The notes: generated from the letters alone by a model not told the origin. Shown: positions 13,804 through 26,264, counted from the stretch's first letter. The stretch: DNA of 64,000 nucleotides from Saxidomus purpurata (GCA_022818135.1 JAFMSR010000009.1:21144115-21208114); one strand, 5' to 3'. Numbers and translations: made by a program.

Positions 13804-13807
<4 letters not shown>
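10863..13807. other. Non-coding stretch with diverged tandem units
   Basis: Between about 11270 and 11660 loosely repeated ~125 bp units share CTGTAACKTCTATA and GACYGGTTT, with a CCGCAC/GTGCGG hairpin near 11352. They resemble pearl core repeats. No gene is recognised in the rest. Confidence 0.4.

Positions 13808-13850
<43 letters not shown>
13808..13850. repeat. (TA)n microsatellite
   Basis: About 21 uninterrupted TA dinucleotides. Confidence 0.95.
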
Positions 13851-13854
<4 letters not shown>

Positions 13855-14284
13855 TAACGATGAGATAGACTCTTGGCGAATAGCTATAGTTCAATTTGCA
13901 CCACTAAAATACGAAATAGAATGGTTGTATATCGCATTGCCATATACACATATAATTAAAAAATAAAATGTAATGCCTGTGTGCAGGCATATATGTAGAC
14001 AAACAATTTGATCATTGAAACTGCATTTAAATGTTGAGACATTATTTTGACTTTTGCCATATAACTGGTGTTTTATAATGTCAGAGTACCCCCTTTCTCG
14101 TGACGCAGATACATGTAATATGTCCATTTTTAACTTTAATGAGTGTTTTGAAATAAGAGATGATTTTCATTCTGGATAAGATTTCAGCAGTCAATAAGCA
14201 TTGCTATTTCATTTTTTCGGTAGTCTATAGAAATATAATAGCAGATTATTACCCGATAAATTCACTGTTCACACAGTAAAATGA

Positions 14285-14510
14285 TCAATATATTTTTTAC
14301 CCGGGTTAACGTGAAAATCTACCGGGTGCAATGAATGCTGGAAATCATACGTTGATGACGTCATTAAGTCATGGGTGTTACATGTATGCTTTCGGATGAT
14401 GTTTCCCAAGACGTTCGACAGTTTTAAACATAAAACAAACAGTGACTTTGTTGGTATCGATATTGTTTCCAGTAAATTATACTCGCGAACGACAGAAGTA
14501 GTCCCTAGAA
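14285..14510 (+). repeat. Interspersed repeat with CRE-like palindrome, copy 1
   Basis: Shares ordered blocks with 41800-42040: AATGCTGGA, GATGACGTCAT, GATGATGTTTCCC, GTTGGTATCG and a terminal GAAC..CA.AAGTAGT. It contains TGACGTCA. There is no ORF. Element class unknown. Confidence 0.6.
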
Positions 14511-17500
14511 ATCAATCATTAATATTTTAGAACATCCGCAAAAATGTTTCTTTGGGCTGAATAGATTCTTTGCACAGTACACAATAAGTAATGAATAAGA
14601 CTCAGTTCTTGAATATTTTCAATTTTACAGCAGATGAAATGTTGTTAAATTTCTGTGTGGTTTTCGAATAGCGCGTATACGTGCACCGGAAAGCGTTTCC
14701 GTTTATTGCTGTAGATATACGAACATTTCTAAATAAGCGATGGAGTTTAAGAAAGAACATTTAAAAAGAGGAAACATTTGGAGCAATGTACGGTTATTGC
14801 ACGATCTGGATCACCAAAGTCAAAAATTATTATCTTTTAACAAGGGAAATTTTCAAATATTAGCATAGAAAAGGGGAATTTATTGCCTTTTCCCTGTTAT
14901 ATCTTATCATTTACACACACTATTTTAAAGATATTGGTTACCTACTTTACTACATGTATATAACAAACCATTCACGTATCCAATTTTGTATTTTAATGTC
15001 ATGTACAAATGTGACAACAATAAGATATTTAGCCATGTATCTATATCACTCTTTTAAACGTAGAATCAGCAGATAGAAAAAATATAGCTTATTATATATT
15101 CGGGTTTATTATACAAACGTATTTAGTATGTAGTTTGAAATTATTGTCCTTTGTATAAAGACAATCTGTAAAGCTGTGGGATTACTATATGTTTTCTTTA
15201 TAATGACACAATCTCATACTATGATATTATGTTAAGATGTTTGTATTCAAATATTTCAATGAATGTTACAACTATGTACATAAGATGCGTATGTGCCGAC
15301 AAATAAACTATACTTTAATTTAAACAGTTTACTCGTTGGTCCTTCTAGCCTAAAATTATGCATACCTTAATACTGAATAGTTTAAAATAATTGAATAAAT
15401 TTTTGATTTTTAAAGTAAAAGGTTATCTTATACTATGTGTTTTAAAACGAAGTCATAATGTGTTTGTGCATTAATTACACATTCATATGAAGTTTCAATA
15501 TTTAAACTACATTAATTTTGGAATAGTAAATTACCTACAACACTTTCAATACAGAGTGCTTTTTGTATTCTATTTCCAGTACATGCTTTAACAAGTTTAT
15601 TATTCAAGGGTGTTTACGTGCAAAAGTGCACCAAAGCGTTAAAAGTAAATATTGTGTGTGTGTCATCCATTGCTAAAGAACTTAAATTGAATATTTGGTT
15701 TTGTAATTATACCTGTAATTGCACCTATCTGGTTTAATTAAATGTAAGGTACTTAGTTGTGAATCACAGGGGGCTTTGAAAAACGTTTTACTGTCAAGTT
15801 TATATTTCAGAGTTATAATTTGCTACTTCATCTAATCAAATAAGCCTTAACAAATTGATATATCACTAAAAAGGAACATTGATATACACGATATTGTTTA
15901 AATTTTTATTAGACAAGACCCAAATGATAGCAGAATGAGCAAAGATAATTTAAGTACCTATAAATTTTCGGAAAATTTGTGTACATGCTTTTTCCTTTTT
16001 TTCTTCTGTTGTTAGTTTTGTTTTAAATGCATTAGTGTTCCTAAGTTTAACCTAACAAGAAAGTACCTATTGTCAATTTCGATGTTTAACATTTGAAATA
16101 AATCATATATCAAATAAAATATTAACACAAGAACAGCGTTAAACATTTTTGTAATATTACTTTTAAATTGGAGAAGAAATGGATGCATTAGTTTAACAAA
16201 TTATTCACCTAATCAAGGTAGTCCACGTGTGCAATTTGGTAATGTCAATTGGAATTATTTGACTTTCATATTTTCTTGTTTATTAAAATGTCATGAGGGT
16301 GAATACCCTAAGATATTGACATAATATACAGACAAACTCACAATTCACACATCATAATTATTGGCAAACTTTGAATTTAAATAGTATGTAGCCAAAAACA
16401 GACTGTATGTACATGTGATACCCAAAGAAGGTAAAAACGAGATGTGTAAGGTAAAAACGCTAATGTGCATAGATCTATTTCGGTATACAATGTACATCAC
16501 ATTAGTTGAAACACATATTCTAATGAAATCATGAATCAAAACACATGTATGAATAAAGAAACAATGATAAAATCATCATATACTAAGGATAACACAGAAA
16601 AGAAAACGAAATTTCTTGTTGCCTTAAACAATCATGATGGTATCGACATAGACATAGAGACATGAAAGGACTTATTACAGTTACAGTGTTTTCGCTTAGA
16701 AAGACATACAGATTGATAATGTGCATTGAATGTAGCGTTGAACAGTTCTGTCTTTGTAATGTTTTTAAATAAAAAAACAGTTTTGTCCCTGAATATATTA
16801 ATGAACTCTTCATACCAATAGAACTACAATTTAACGTCATACTTGAAATATTATAAACATGTATGCTTTGTTATACCAATTTCAAAGGTTTTGGTTCTAA
16901 ATCGTTGCCCATACCTGATTAATTTATTCTGGGTAACTTGAAGTTTGTCTTTCAAATCAATTGTTCTAGATGATGTCATGGTACTAAAATAAACACGCAT
17001 TGTCGAAATGAAACTTGATAATGATCAGAACAAGACGTTTCCTTGCATCTTGAAATGGTATTTAAGTTGAACTATATACAATATGCTTTGACACAATTTG
17101 GAATATTTACAATGCTATACACCTACGTTTGACACAAAAATAATTTAAGTAAACCTTTGTGGGTATCATCTTGAAATTTAATCACGCCAATCCTCTGTCC
17201 TCGTATTCATCTTGCTAAAGCGCACAATGCCATACTGAAATATCAAACCTGATCGATATTTTGCAAAAATATCTATAATCAATCTTATTTTAATTGAGCT
17301 ATTAGACTAGTAATATATATATGATCGCACATTTGAGTATACATTTCTAATTGTGTATTTATTCAATATATTTGGATTTAGAATATATTAAGTGAATTCT
17401 ATTGAGATAAAACATGATACTATGAAGCGGATTCTCTACTTAGATCAAAATCTAATTAGAAATATATTTGTTTATGAAGTCACACAAGGCATCACCCAGT

Positions 17501-18589
17501 ATACATGTAGTGGTACTCTGCAACCGCGCCAATTTTGCTAACATTGGCAAAACAATAGCCGTAGTATAAACCTGCAAAACATGTGAATGTCTTTCGACAT
17601 GAAGCTGCTTTTTCTCGGATTGAGATAAACAAAAATAAGGTTCTTCAAACTGTCTGAAGTTAACATATTTTTGAACGAATCATCAAATAAAAAGGTTCCA
17701 GTATGAATTCCTGTAAAGTCGTTCGATATTTTTGAAATTGTACGCTTCCAAAGTATACTTTTTTAAATCCCAATAGTTACATGTTCAACTATAAACTGTA
17801 GCGGTAAGTAAACGTACAACTAAACCCGTTAACATTTTCAACGGATTTTCTTAAAGTATTGTGTTGATTTGCACTTACGATGTTTATTTTAGCATTTACA
17901 TTTACATCAATTTTTTAATGTTTTATTATATCATTTGGGGAAATTAATTTTTCACCAAAGAATTTGAAAGTCAACATTTTATTTATTATCTATATTCTAG
18001 TTGAAGCTATGAAAATAAAGCTTTAGGTTTTCATTTGTTACATAATTAGTCTTAGTTTGTAGAAATCAAGACCTAAACACAACTTAGTTTTTATTGGTTA
18101 ATATAGAACTAGTAATATATATTCTCCTTAGGGTAAACACCAAGAGTAATAGTTATGATTAATAATTTTCTTTTGTTTTTGATGGTCAGCATTTTATCTA
18201 ATCGACAAATGGGGAGAACTTGTCAGAAAGAAAGCTTATTTTATGATTAATGTATAAGATTATTTAGTGAAGATTTCTCATTTACATTCCAGGAAAATCC
18301 TGTGTAATATATTCCTTTGTAAATTTACTTTCAGAAGAATGTAACTTTCAGAGAATGAATATTTCATTTACAGAGCATCACAGCAAAACATACTTTACAT
18401 TTGTATATTGATTTTCTAAACTATACTTTTGAAACATCTTACAGTAAGTCAAAATTTACACTTCCAATTTTTAATGAATTCAAAGAGACATTAAACAGGA
18501 TCCTGTTTTGTTATAAAGTTAGCTGTCAAAATTATCGCCCTTTTTATTTAGCACCTATAAATAATTATTATAACTTAAGGGTCAATCAG
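14511..18589. other. Non-coding stretch
   Basis: Read on both strands, I find no exon with splice signals and a protein-like frame, and no transposon domain. The ORFs at 16345 and 16583 are low-complexity AT-rich frames. Confidence 0.4.
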
Positions 18590-18599
18590 GGGACAGGGG

Positions 18600-19420
18600 A
18601 TCGATGTAGTGTATTTCTGCCAGAGATAAGATCTGTCTATTTTGTCAAAGCATTTTTCGTAGTCAATAAATATACAGTACAACTAAATTCTCGAGTCAAG
18701 ACCTTTTGAGATCATAGCATGAAGGATAAAGATTCAATCAAATATAGACTTTCCTTTCTGGAATCCAAACTGGTATTTGCTAAATTTTGTCATTTTTAGC
18801 TCGACGTCTTGAAGAAAAGAGGAGCTGTTATACTTGCCCCGGCGTCGGCGTCGGTGTCCGCGTTGGTGTCACACCTTGGTTAAGTTTTTCGTATCACCTC
18901 ATTTTATTTCAAAACTATTAGAGGTATGGCTGTGAAACTTACCATACTTGTTACGCAAGTCAGTGGGTATTCATTGCTGTGAAATATTCTATTATAAAAT
19001 TGAAGTAAGATCGGAGATGAAATATCATATGTTGATTTGAATATTTCGTTTATCAACTTATCGTATCCCAGGGTCTTCTGACCTTCTTGAGAAAAAATAG
19101 CCGAATTAATTTCTTGTTCCGTTATTTGTGTATCTTGATATTCGTCAAACAAATATTCGTTAAAAGTTGTGCTCTGGTTTGCTTCCCTGGGAAATTGCCC
19201 AGCATAGACTTTAAATGATCATGTAGCTGATCAATGTTTAAAGTTTTAGCATTAACACTTTTCATTTTATATGTACTTTTTTTTCCAAAATATTTTAGGT
19301 TATGTTTGTGCAAATCTTTGATTTTTATGCCTTCCTCAAGTTCAAATTTTCTCAGTGCTTTGCGCTTTGTTATGTTATAATATCGGGTTCGCGCTCTTAC
19401 CTATGAAATACGCGTTTTGT
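18600..19420 (-). pseudogene. LINE reverse transcriptase remnant
   Basis: The N-terminal RT linker is readable (SVNAKTLNIDQLHDH, ITEQEINSAIFSQ, GYDKLINEIFKSTYD, LLQFYNRIFHSNEYP). After an inserted element at about 18812-18948, the palm start follows (YQFGFQKGKS..FD and FIDYEKCFDKIDRSYLWQK). The block between NEYP and QFGF, which normally carries the PI/YRGI region, is missing. Several frameshifts and stops (for example TGA after FD) show it is dead. The plus-strand frame at 18401 is a shadow of this. Confidence 0.75.
18812..18948 (+). mobile_element. Pearl/Helentron-like 5' fragment nested in LINE
   Basis: TTTTAGCTCGACG..GAGGAGCT, then the GCGTCGGCGTCGGTGTCC stretch and GGTTAAGTTTTTCGTAT, match the opening of the element at 26843 (TTTTAGCTCGTC, GTCGGCGTCGGCGTTGGTTAAGTTTTGCGT). 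Only the left end is present. Confidence 0.6.
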
Positions 19421-19669
19421 CTGGTTTTTGTCTGTTAAAAGCATTACGCGCTCTCTTAAATTATTTTTTGTTTCAATGAAATTTTGGTTGACTTTATGAG
19501 ATTTATAATGTACGTTGTGAGAATTGCTCCCAATTATTTCAAAAGCATGCTCTGATAACAGCTGAGTAAAATTCTATATCATGTGATCTATCGGGTCATC
19601 GCTGTTGTTGGATGGCCTCGTTGCTATTCATAAGATCTGACCTGAACAAGGGTATTTTTCGTCGTCCCT

Positions 19670-19830
19670 CTTAGTTTCTAAATGGTGCCGCACATAATTG
19701 TCTGTCACATGATCTTTGTTTACCCTGATGGGAATATCACGTGTATTTACAAACGTCCAATTCTGATCAAAGTATTTGTCAAACCCAAAATAGTCTGTAC
19801 AAATCTAAGTTCTACAATTCATATCCCCTG
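19670..19830 (-). pseudogene. LINE endonuclease (APE-type) fragment
   Basis: The minus-strand frame reads GDMNCRT*..TDYFGFDKYFDQ, then RVNKDHVTDNYVRHHLE. This matches the GDFN..RTG and R.N.D..TDNYG..LL arrangement of LINE apurinic endonucleases. The start of the domain is not recognisable. Confidence 0.65.
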
Positions 19831-20009
19831 AAATTTCAGAGAAAAAGGTCGTTCTCATTTAATAAGATATAAAGTCGTATTCTACAAGCTTCCGTTTAAA
19901 ACCGTGCAAAGACCCTTAAATATGTCTCATCTTTACTTCCCTAATGTCCTATTGTTGCTCCCGGACAATGCTCTAACCCATCAATAAACAGGTTTGCAAC
20001 TACAAACTT

Positions 20010-20690
20010 ATATGTAACAGTTTTTCCACCTTTTTGCCGTTTTCATTGCTGGCTAGTGACTCTCTAGCGTCCCTTATTTCCCTGGGTAACTGTACGCCGA
20101 ATCATAGCTTGTCATCTTTTAGTTGCTTGGCAAAATCGATTTTTTCTTATCTGATGTTTTTCTTTTCTTTGGGATAATGGCACCTGGTTCCTTCGAGACG
20201 AATTTTCTGCCAACCCTATGTGCGTGGACGATTAGAATCGACTCTACCTTCACCTTTTTCATTTCCATTTTTTTTGTCATTACAAATTTTACTTACTTTG
20301 CACAGTCCCCATTCCCCCCATCCCCCCTTCTTCTATACCATTAAACATGAAATTTTCGCGCATTTATTTTATTTCAACTTCAAGCACTCTTGTGTCAATC
20401 TCTCCGTTTTGAAGTTTTATATTTTTCGATTCAAATTCAAGGTTATCAATTGCCCTTTTTATTGATCTAAACTCGTCTCTGGTCCGTTTCTGACCCTATT
20501 TTAAATTGCCGTTTCATTTGCCACGAATTCGCAATACTTTCTGTCTCTGTAACACGAGCCTCCATATTTTGAATTTGAAATCCAAATCGGACACCTTTGA
20601 ACTAATCAAAATAACAGGGTTTTTTTCAGTTTTTTCCCACAGTTTTTGCTTCATTTCATCTTAAAGTTCAGTAGCCAACATAGGGGTTGT
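20010..20690 (-). pseudogene. LINE ORF1-like remnant
   Basis: Fragments in changing frames read KVSDLDFKF, EARVTETESIANSW, RAIDNLEFESKNIKLQNGE, MRENFMFNGIEE and LPREIRDARESLASNE. The order is a coiled coil, an RRM-like block and a C-terminal domain, as in L1/Tx1-type ORF1 proteins. Stops and frameshifts interrupt it. Confidence 0.6.
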
Positions 20691-20741
20691 TGATTGCACA
20701 TTGAAGGCTGCTCTTCCATTATCAATTTGTTACTATTTCAG

Positions 20742-20900
20742 GCAAAGGACATTCGCAATGATATTCTGCATAAAGCGAAGATGGAGCTGGACGACCAGAC
20801 TTTAGATGAATATCTGGATGTATTTATTGCTGTCCTACAAGACCCGAAGCATTTAGTGACATACGCGGCGTCTCAAGATGCCGTAAATAATCTTACGCGG
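20742..20900 (+). CDS. Exon: HEPN-like (DZIP3-type) domain end
   Basis: A 53-codon exon lies between a good acceptor (TTACTATTTCAG) and donor (CGG|GTATGT), phase 0 at both ends. It encodes a helical segment starting AKDIRNDILHKAKMELDDQ. RNDILH is an Rx4H HEPN motif with the common N after R. The tail (LDEYLDVFIAVLQDPKHL..AASQDAVNNL) matches, from memory of the family, the C-terminal half of DZIP3-like HEPN domains common in molluscan and cnidarian immune proteins. HEPN domains are RNA-binding or RNase modules. The upstream half of the domain must lie in an earlier exon that I did not find. It joins in frame to 24563. Antisense LINEs flank it on both sides. Confidence 0.7.
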
Positions 20901-21304
20901 GTATGTTTTACTTACATAAGATTACGACTGACAGTTATAGTTTTAAAGTTTAAAACGACCTTTAGTGCTTAATTAAAAGACAATATTTCTTGAAACAAAT
21001 AAATTTACAATTTAAATTAAATACGTGTATATAAAATATGCAACTGTCAAACCTGATGGCTTTATTTTTAAGGCCGGTTTGAGTATACATGTAACATTGT
21101 AGTATTTTTAACAACATCTTTACTTATATATTTATGTAAACGTCTAATTGTGACCAATAACTTTGCTCGAGACACATGCGTTATTAATTTAAAATCATGA
21201 TTTAAAACGTATCTTGTAGCATTGTTAAACAGTTGATTTGTTGTTGTTGTATGAGTGTATCGTCCATTTCAACTGTATTTTGGGTCATTTGTGCAGGCAG
21301 ATAA

Positions 21305-22870
21305 TTTACCTTATAATAATAATAATATTATTATTAATAATAATAATAATAATAAATTCTTTATTATACATCAATATACATCAAAATTAAATTAAATTAA
21401 ATGTACATACATATTTTCAATGAGGCCTTCTATAAAACAACAACATATCAACATACATTACATAGGCAAAAAATATAAAAATATACATTACACACACAAA
21501 AGAAATAAGCAGAACACCAGTGATTATAAAGCATATTAAACATTAAGCAGATACGTGATTTTTGAAAGCATTTAAGGAAACTGCGTTTCTGATGATTTAT
21601 GGTATAGAATTCCAAGTTTGGATAGCAACAACTTTAAATGACTAGTTAAGATATTCAGTTCGAGATCTAGTATGTGTTAACATACCCATTGAGCTGGAAC
21701 GTAAATGATACCTTTTATTTTCAGAAATACGGACAAATTCACATATGTACGAAGGTGCCATATTGTGAAGAGCTTTATAAGTCATAGTAGCAATGTGAAA
21801 CTTGTGACGATCTTGAACAGTTAACCACTTTAATTCTTTAATCAGCGGAGCCGACGGTGTACGCAAACGCTTTGTTAAGATCCATCTTATGATACTTTTT
21901 GAACACTGGTTAGTTTAAAAAGGAGCTGTTTTGTACAATTACCCCATGCGATTGACCCAAAGTCAAGAACAGGAAGAATATATGCACTATAAAACATCTG
22001 TTTCATTTCTAGAGTGAGGTATTTGGAAATTCTACGAAGTAGTGTAAATTTACTTGACAGTTTTATGCATAATTTCTCTATCTGTAGATTCCATTTTAAG
22101 TGTTGATCAACGTAAACCCCAAGTATCTTTTGACTTTCTACAACTTTTATAGGACAATCAAGTATGGTAAGCTCAAGGGGTTGAGATCTTTTCACATTAT
22201 AGGACGATCCAATAAGCATGCATGTAGTTTTGATTGGGTTTAGTGCCATATTGTTCATAGAGCACCAGTTATTTATACTTATCAATTCAGTCTGTAATTT
22301 CGTTTCAATTTGTAAAGAAGTTTTTCCTGCAGCGTATAAAATTGAATCGTCTGCATACATATCTATTTTTGCGTCTTCTGAAACCCAAGGTATATCATTT
22401 ACATATAAGAGAAATAAGTGGGGCCCAAATATCGAACCTTGGGGAACGCCTGTCTTTATACTTTGTTCTTCGGACTGACAAACGCCAATTGTTACTACAT
22501 TGTATCTGGGTTCTGTTAGAAAAATATAAACGAAACAACTCTACGGTACCTGATGTAAAATGATACAATTCTAATTTATGCAGTAAAGTGTCATGGTCTA
22601 CCATATCGAAAGCCTTTTTGAAATCAAGAAAAACCGTGCCAATAAGATTACCAGAGTCAATATATTCTAACCATTTACCAACTAGAAGTATTAGAGCGGT
22701 CTGACATGAATGTTTTTTTCGAAATCCTGATTGGGCAACATGTAATATATTAGTTGTTTGAAAGAAAGTTTGTAATTGTACTGCAATATGCTTTTCAAAT
22801 ATCTTCGAAATGGTTGGTAATATAGATATAGTTTTATAATTTAACCTTACCATCTCCCCTGGCAAAAATA
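21305..22870 (-). mobile_element. 5'-truncated YADD LINE with (TTA)n tail
   Basis: A minus-strand RT and C-terminal region. Motifs in order are SGFRKKHSCQTAL, FLDFKKAFDMVDHDTLLHKL, GVPQGSI, MYADDSILYAAG, an LGVYVDQHLKW block and a tail (RTPSAPLIKELKWL..DRHKFHIATMTYKALH). The 3' end runs into GTATAATAAAGAATT followed by ATT/TTA trinucleotides at 21311-21355, typical of Jockey/CR1/L2-group LINEs. Frameshifts near 22400-22460 and 21870-21887 inactivate it. It lies antisense in the intron between 20900 and 24563. The 5' end stops at a SINE-like fragment. Confidence 0.85.
21642..22865 (-). pseudogene. LINE RT coding remnant (three frames)
   Basis: Three successive minus-strand frames (22865-22395, 22360-21887, 21866-21642) together give RT palm, thumb and the C-terminal domain. 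The first runs out of frame just before the GVPQGSI block and the second breaks at TVQK-like residues. Catalytic YADD at about 22355 is intact, so decay is mild. No endonuclease is present. Confidence 0.85.
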
Positions 22871-22879
22871 AGAAACTAC

Positions 22880-23015
22880 AAGCTTATCCTTTGTAAGAAA
22901 CTGCCAACAGTAATGACATAGTCGGTAGTAGATCTCAAAATCATAACTCTCAATCTATGAGACGTTACAATAAACTCCAACCTCTCGACCACTGAGGCGG
23001 ACCTCCATAGGAGTT
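22880..23015 (-). mobile_element. tRNA-derived SINE fragment
   Basis: The minus strand begins GGAGGTCCGCCTCAGTGGTCGAGAGG, an A-box-like tRNA head, and runs into a TCTCATAGATTGAGAGTTATGATTTTGAGATC body. The B box is degraded. It abuts the truncated 5' end of the LINE. Confidence 0.45.
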
Positions 23016-23139
23016 CTCAATTATAAACTATTTTAATTGCACTACTTAGATACAATTAAAGTTCCAGAATCTTTGTCAACGTTATCTAAGGGGGATTATC
23101 TACTGAGATGACAATCTCTTAGTTAGACTTGGTAAAAGC

Positions 23140-23456
23140 TGGAGTAGCTTTGTTAATTGAACTTGCTGCACTACTTGGACTTGCTGCCGCACTTGGACTT
23201 GCTGCAGTACTTAGACTTGCTGCACTCCTTTGACTTGCTGCACTTCTTGGACTTGCTGCATTCCTTTGACTAGCTGCACTTTTTAGACTTGCTTCGTTTT
23301 CTTTGACTTGCTGCACTTCTTGGACTTCCTACAATGCTTTGAATTGCAGCACTTTGACTTGCTGCGTTATATAGATTTGCACCACTCCCTATACTTGCTT
23401 CACTAGCTAGACTTGCTACACTAGCTAGACTTGCTACACTAGCTAGACTTGCTTAG
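23140..23456. repeat. Minisatellite of 15-18 bp units
   Basis: Units such as CTTGCTGCACTACTTGGA and CTAGACTTGCTACACTAG repeat with 15 and 18 bp spacing. On the minus strand this gives a low-complexity Ala/Ser frame (AASPSAAASPSSAAS), which I read as a consequence of the repeat rather than a gene. Confidence 0.85.
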
Positions 23457-24562
23457 GGGACTATCTAGCAAGAATCAGTCTTTGACAATACTGAGTAAGC
23501 CCTCCTTCGAGATCAAGATTTATGTTTTTGATCTCAGATTGTAATATCAGTCTTAGATCTTTTCTTTTATTTAGTCAGTCCACACGCAAACCGGATTGGG
23601 CGACACTATTATGACGTCACAATACAAATAACATCGTCAACGTAAATGAACAAATCTGTTTCTTTTTTTCTGAAAAAGAAATGCATTAAAATGATTAACT
23701 ACGAAATAAAATAGAGTTATTCTTGACAATGGTTTTGAATTTACTGATATTGCAAAATAAATATACATTGTACTCATAGGATAATGATAAAACCATGTTC
23801 TATTCACTCTAAAACAATGTTGACATACTCATTTCGTTTGTATTCAATTCACTTTTTCACGACAAAGAGTTGCCAGGAAGCCTTATTTATATTTTCAATA
23901 TCGTTAAAAAATATATACATGTAGCTCTATATTTCTAACATTTAAATCGATCTAAAAAGTAAAGTTATGAGTTCTTCTGGTACATATAAAGGTCATTTCC
24001 GCCGGTAAGACATCTTTCTTGGTAAAATAAGAGCTTCATTTTTTACTTGTCAATGTAGTCCTGGGACTTTATGCTTGAAATGTCCCCGACTGAGTATTAA
24101 ATTATAGAAACAACCTTAGTTGGTAAACTAACTCTATAACTGACAAACAAAGAAATTACTATTTTTTTTAAATGTTCCTGGTAGACTTAGCGTTATGTAA
24201 CATAAAATAATGGGAATATCAGGAAGAGTATGGAAACGGTAATGAAAAAAAAAACGACATCTGCAACAATCGTACACGTTTCAAAAATGCTGTACCAAAA
24301 TTATCCTGCTAAAAAGACTTACAAATAAAACAGATATAGTTGTAGTGCAGCTGACACGAAGCAAACATACGCATTAAAATCAACAACTCATTAACTTGAC
24401 CAGATTTAAACCACTGCATGATGACTTGTGATCTCGATAATGTTTGTCCGAAAAAAAGAACCATTAAACTTCCTGTCATATTAATGTGCAATTCTCGCCT
24501 CTTTGTTTTATCTCTGCTAATTTAGTTGTGTATGCACGATCCATGTGGACTTGTTTTTTTAG
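23457..24562. other. Intronic non-coding stretch
   Basis: Lies between the minisatellite and the 24563 exon. No exon or transposon domain was recognised. It ends with the acceptor TTGTTTTTTTAG. Confidence 0.45.
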
Positions 24563-25255
24563 CTTAAGTCCAAGCAAATACACATCAGCCAGTGGGATGA
24601 GACAAAAGTTCGCAAAATACGTGAGGACGCCTTAGCAGAGTTAGACGAAGCAAAACAGGAGGTATTGAAAGAAATAAAGGACATGGCTAGTACTGGCATA
24701 GCGGATGTGAACAAAACAAAATCAGAAGGGGTACAAGAAATTAAGGACACGACAAGTAGCGGTTTGTCAGATGTGGTTAAGTCAAAATCAGAAGCAGTTC
24801 TGGAAATTAATGACAGGACAGCCAGTGTGTTGTCAGATGTGAACAATACAAAATCAAGAATGGTGCAGGAAATAAAGGACACGACAACTTCCGGGTTGTC
24901 AAATGTTAGCAAGAGACAGTCAGAAGCGGTGCAGGAAATTGAGGACACGAAAATCAGTGGGTTGTCGGACGTGAAAAAGACAAAATTAGAGGCAGTGCAG
25001 AATATTGAGGACACGACAATGAGCGGGATGTCGGTTATAAACAAAACAAAATCAGAAGCGGTGCATGAAATAAAGGACACGACGAGAAGCGGGTTGACAG
25101 ATGTGATTAAGACAAAATCAGAAGCACTGCAGGAATTAAAGGACACGTCAGCCAGTGGATTGTCGGATGTTAAAACGATAACAACACAAGCTGTTCAGGA
25201 AATTGAAGGAGCGAAGTCAAATGCATTGGAGGAGTTGGAAAAACAGCAGAGAATG
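24563..25255 (+). CDS. Exon: 22-residue repeat, amphipathic coiled-coil rod
   Basis: A 231-codon exon in phase 0 from acceptor TTTTTTTAG to donor ATG|GTAACT. After a charged lead (LKSKQIHISQWDETKVRKI) come eight 66 bp units starting at 24671, 24737, 24803, 24869, 24935, 25001, 25067 and 25133, plus a partial ninth. The consensus is EIKDTTxSGLSDVxKTKSEA plus VQ. A 22-mer equals two hendecads and predicts a long amphipathic helix with Leu, Ile and Val stripes. It probably acts as an oligomerisation rod or membrane-associating helix between the HEPN and Death modules. Units differ by point changes without frameshifts, and the whole exon is open, which argues for selection. Function beyond this is inference. 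The opposite-strand frame is a shadow. Confidence 0.85.
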
Positions 25256-25836
25256 GTAACTCATGATTGATATGTTTAATGTTTCAATAAGATTTAAAAG
25301 ATTCAAACTTTTTTAAAGATAATATATCAACTTTACAATTTACAAACATTTTTACATGTGTATATGTTGCTATTGCTCTGAGGCCAATTTATGTATTGTT
25401 ATACGGTAGCGAGTTAACAAGATGAGACGATAGTTTTGAAAATGGTTTTATATTTGCTATAATTATCTCATAATCAAACAGACATTAGTTTTATTCAGTA
25501 AGTCTTGGTTCGAGGTACACTGCCGTGTACGTTGTTGCTTAAGTATCTATGTATCTTTCTCTGATTTTAAGACTGTTAAAAATTTGCACAATAATCTCTC
25601 TGGTACATGTCCATGTAGAAAGCGACTTGCTGCAATGTATCCCTTCCCACGATATCAAATGTATTATATTAAGTGTTTCGCTATATTTCTTCCTTTTTTG
25701 AGAATGGCATTACAAGCGTTTGAACAACTGATTGGTTTGACACCATGCCATAGAAAAATTTCATTCAAACTTCATCAACTGTTTATATTATTTGTACATA
25801 CTGTTTGCTGATGAATTTATTTTCCTGGATTAACAG
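25256..25836. other. Intron between exons 2 and 3
   Basis: AT-rich intron. The 75-codon ORF at 25584 shows no protein-like features. Confidence 0.5.
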
Positions 25837-25903
25837 ATTGTGACACCTGCGAACATGAAGCCAACATCCTCTCTTGATATGCATTACTCAAACACAGTTT
25901 CAG
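25837..25903 (+). CDS. Short linker exon
   Basis: A 67 nt exon from acceptor GGATTAACAG to donor TCAG|GTAAAA. It starts in phase 0, matching exon 2, and leaves one base (phase 1), matching the next exon. It encodes a polar linker beginning IVTPANMKPTSSLDMHY. No domain. Confidence 0.65.
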
Positions 25904-26218
25904 GTAAAATTGTCGTTCTTTCAGACTCAAAATGTTTTCCTTCATACTAATTTTAACCTTCGTATCAACGTTTCAGTCCTTAATCATCATAAATGATCAT
26001 TTTAGCGCTCATAATGGCAAAATAAGTTCTCAGGGGTAAGGCATATTTCGTTTGTTCGGCGTTTATATTGCTTTGAGGCAAAAACAAAGGATGAAATGAA
26101 GTACTGTGTGTATAGATTTACTACCAAAATCAGTGGTAGATCCAATTAAAAAGTCGTGTATTATTGTTGTAACTTGGAGCCAATTCAATAATCAAGTATT
26201 TTAGATAGTACATGTATC

Positions 26219-26264
<46 letters not shown>

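Larger units (their letters stand above)
18590..20700 (-). mobile_element. Decayed non-LTR retrotransposon (ORF1, EN and RT remnants)
   Basis: On the minus strand, from high to low coordinate, I can read three LINE blocks in canonical order. They are an ORF1-like nucleic-acid-binding protein (about 20690-20010), an endonuclease part (about 19830-19670) and an RT N-terminus through the catalytic-palm start (about 19420-18600). All are broken by stops and frameshifts. The ORF1 pattern (coiled coil, MRENFMFNGIEE, then a PREIRDARESLAS block) resembles L1/Tx1-type ORF1p. A pearl-like fragment is inserted in the RT. The 5' end is about 40 bp upstream of the HEPN exon at 20742, so the element sits in antisense orientation next to a host exon. 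Confidence 0.75.

Noticed and set aside
23119..23316. Ala/Ser-rich 65-codon ORF
   Set aside because: Low-complexity translation of a 15-18 bp minisatellite.
24559..25146. 195-codon minus-strand ORF
   Set aside because: Exact antisense shadow of the 66 bp repeat exon; its periodicity mirrors the plus-strand repeat.
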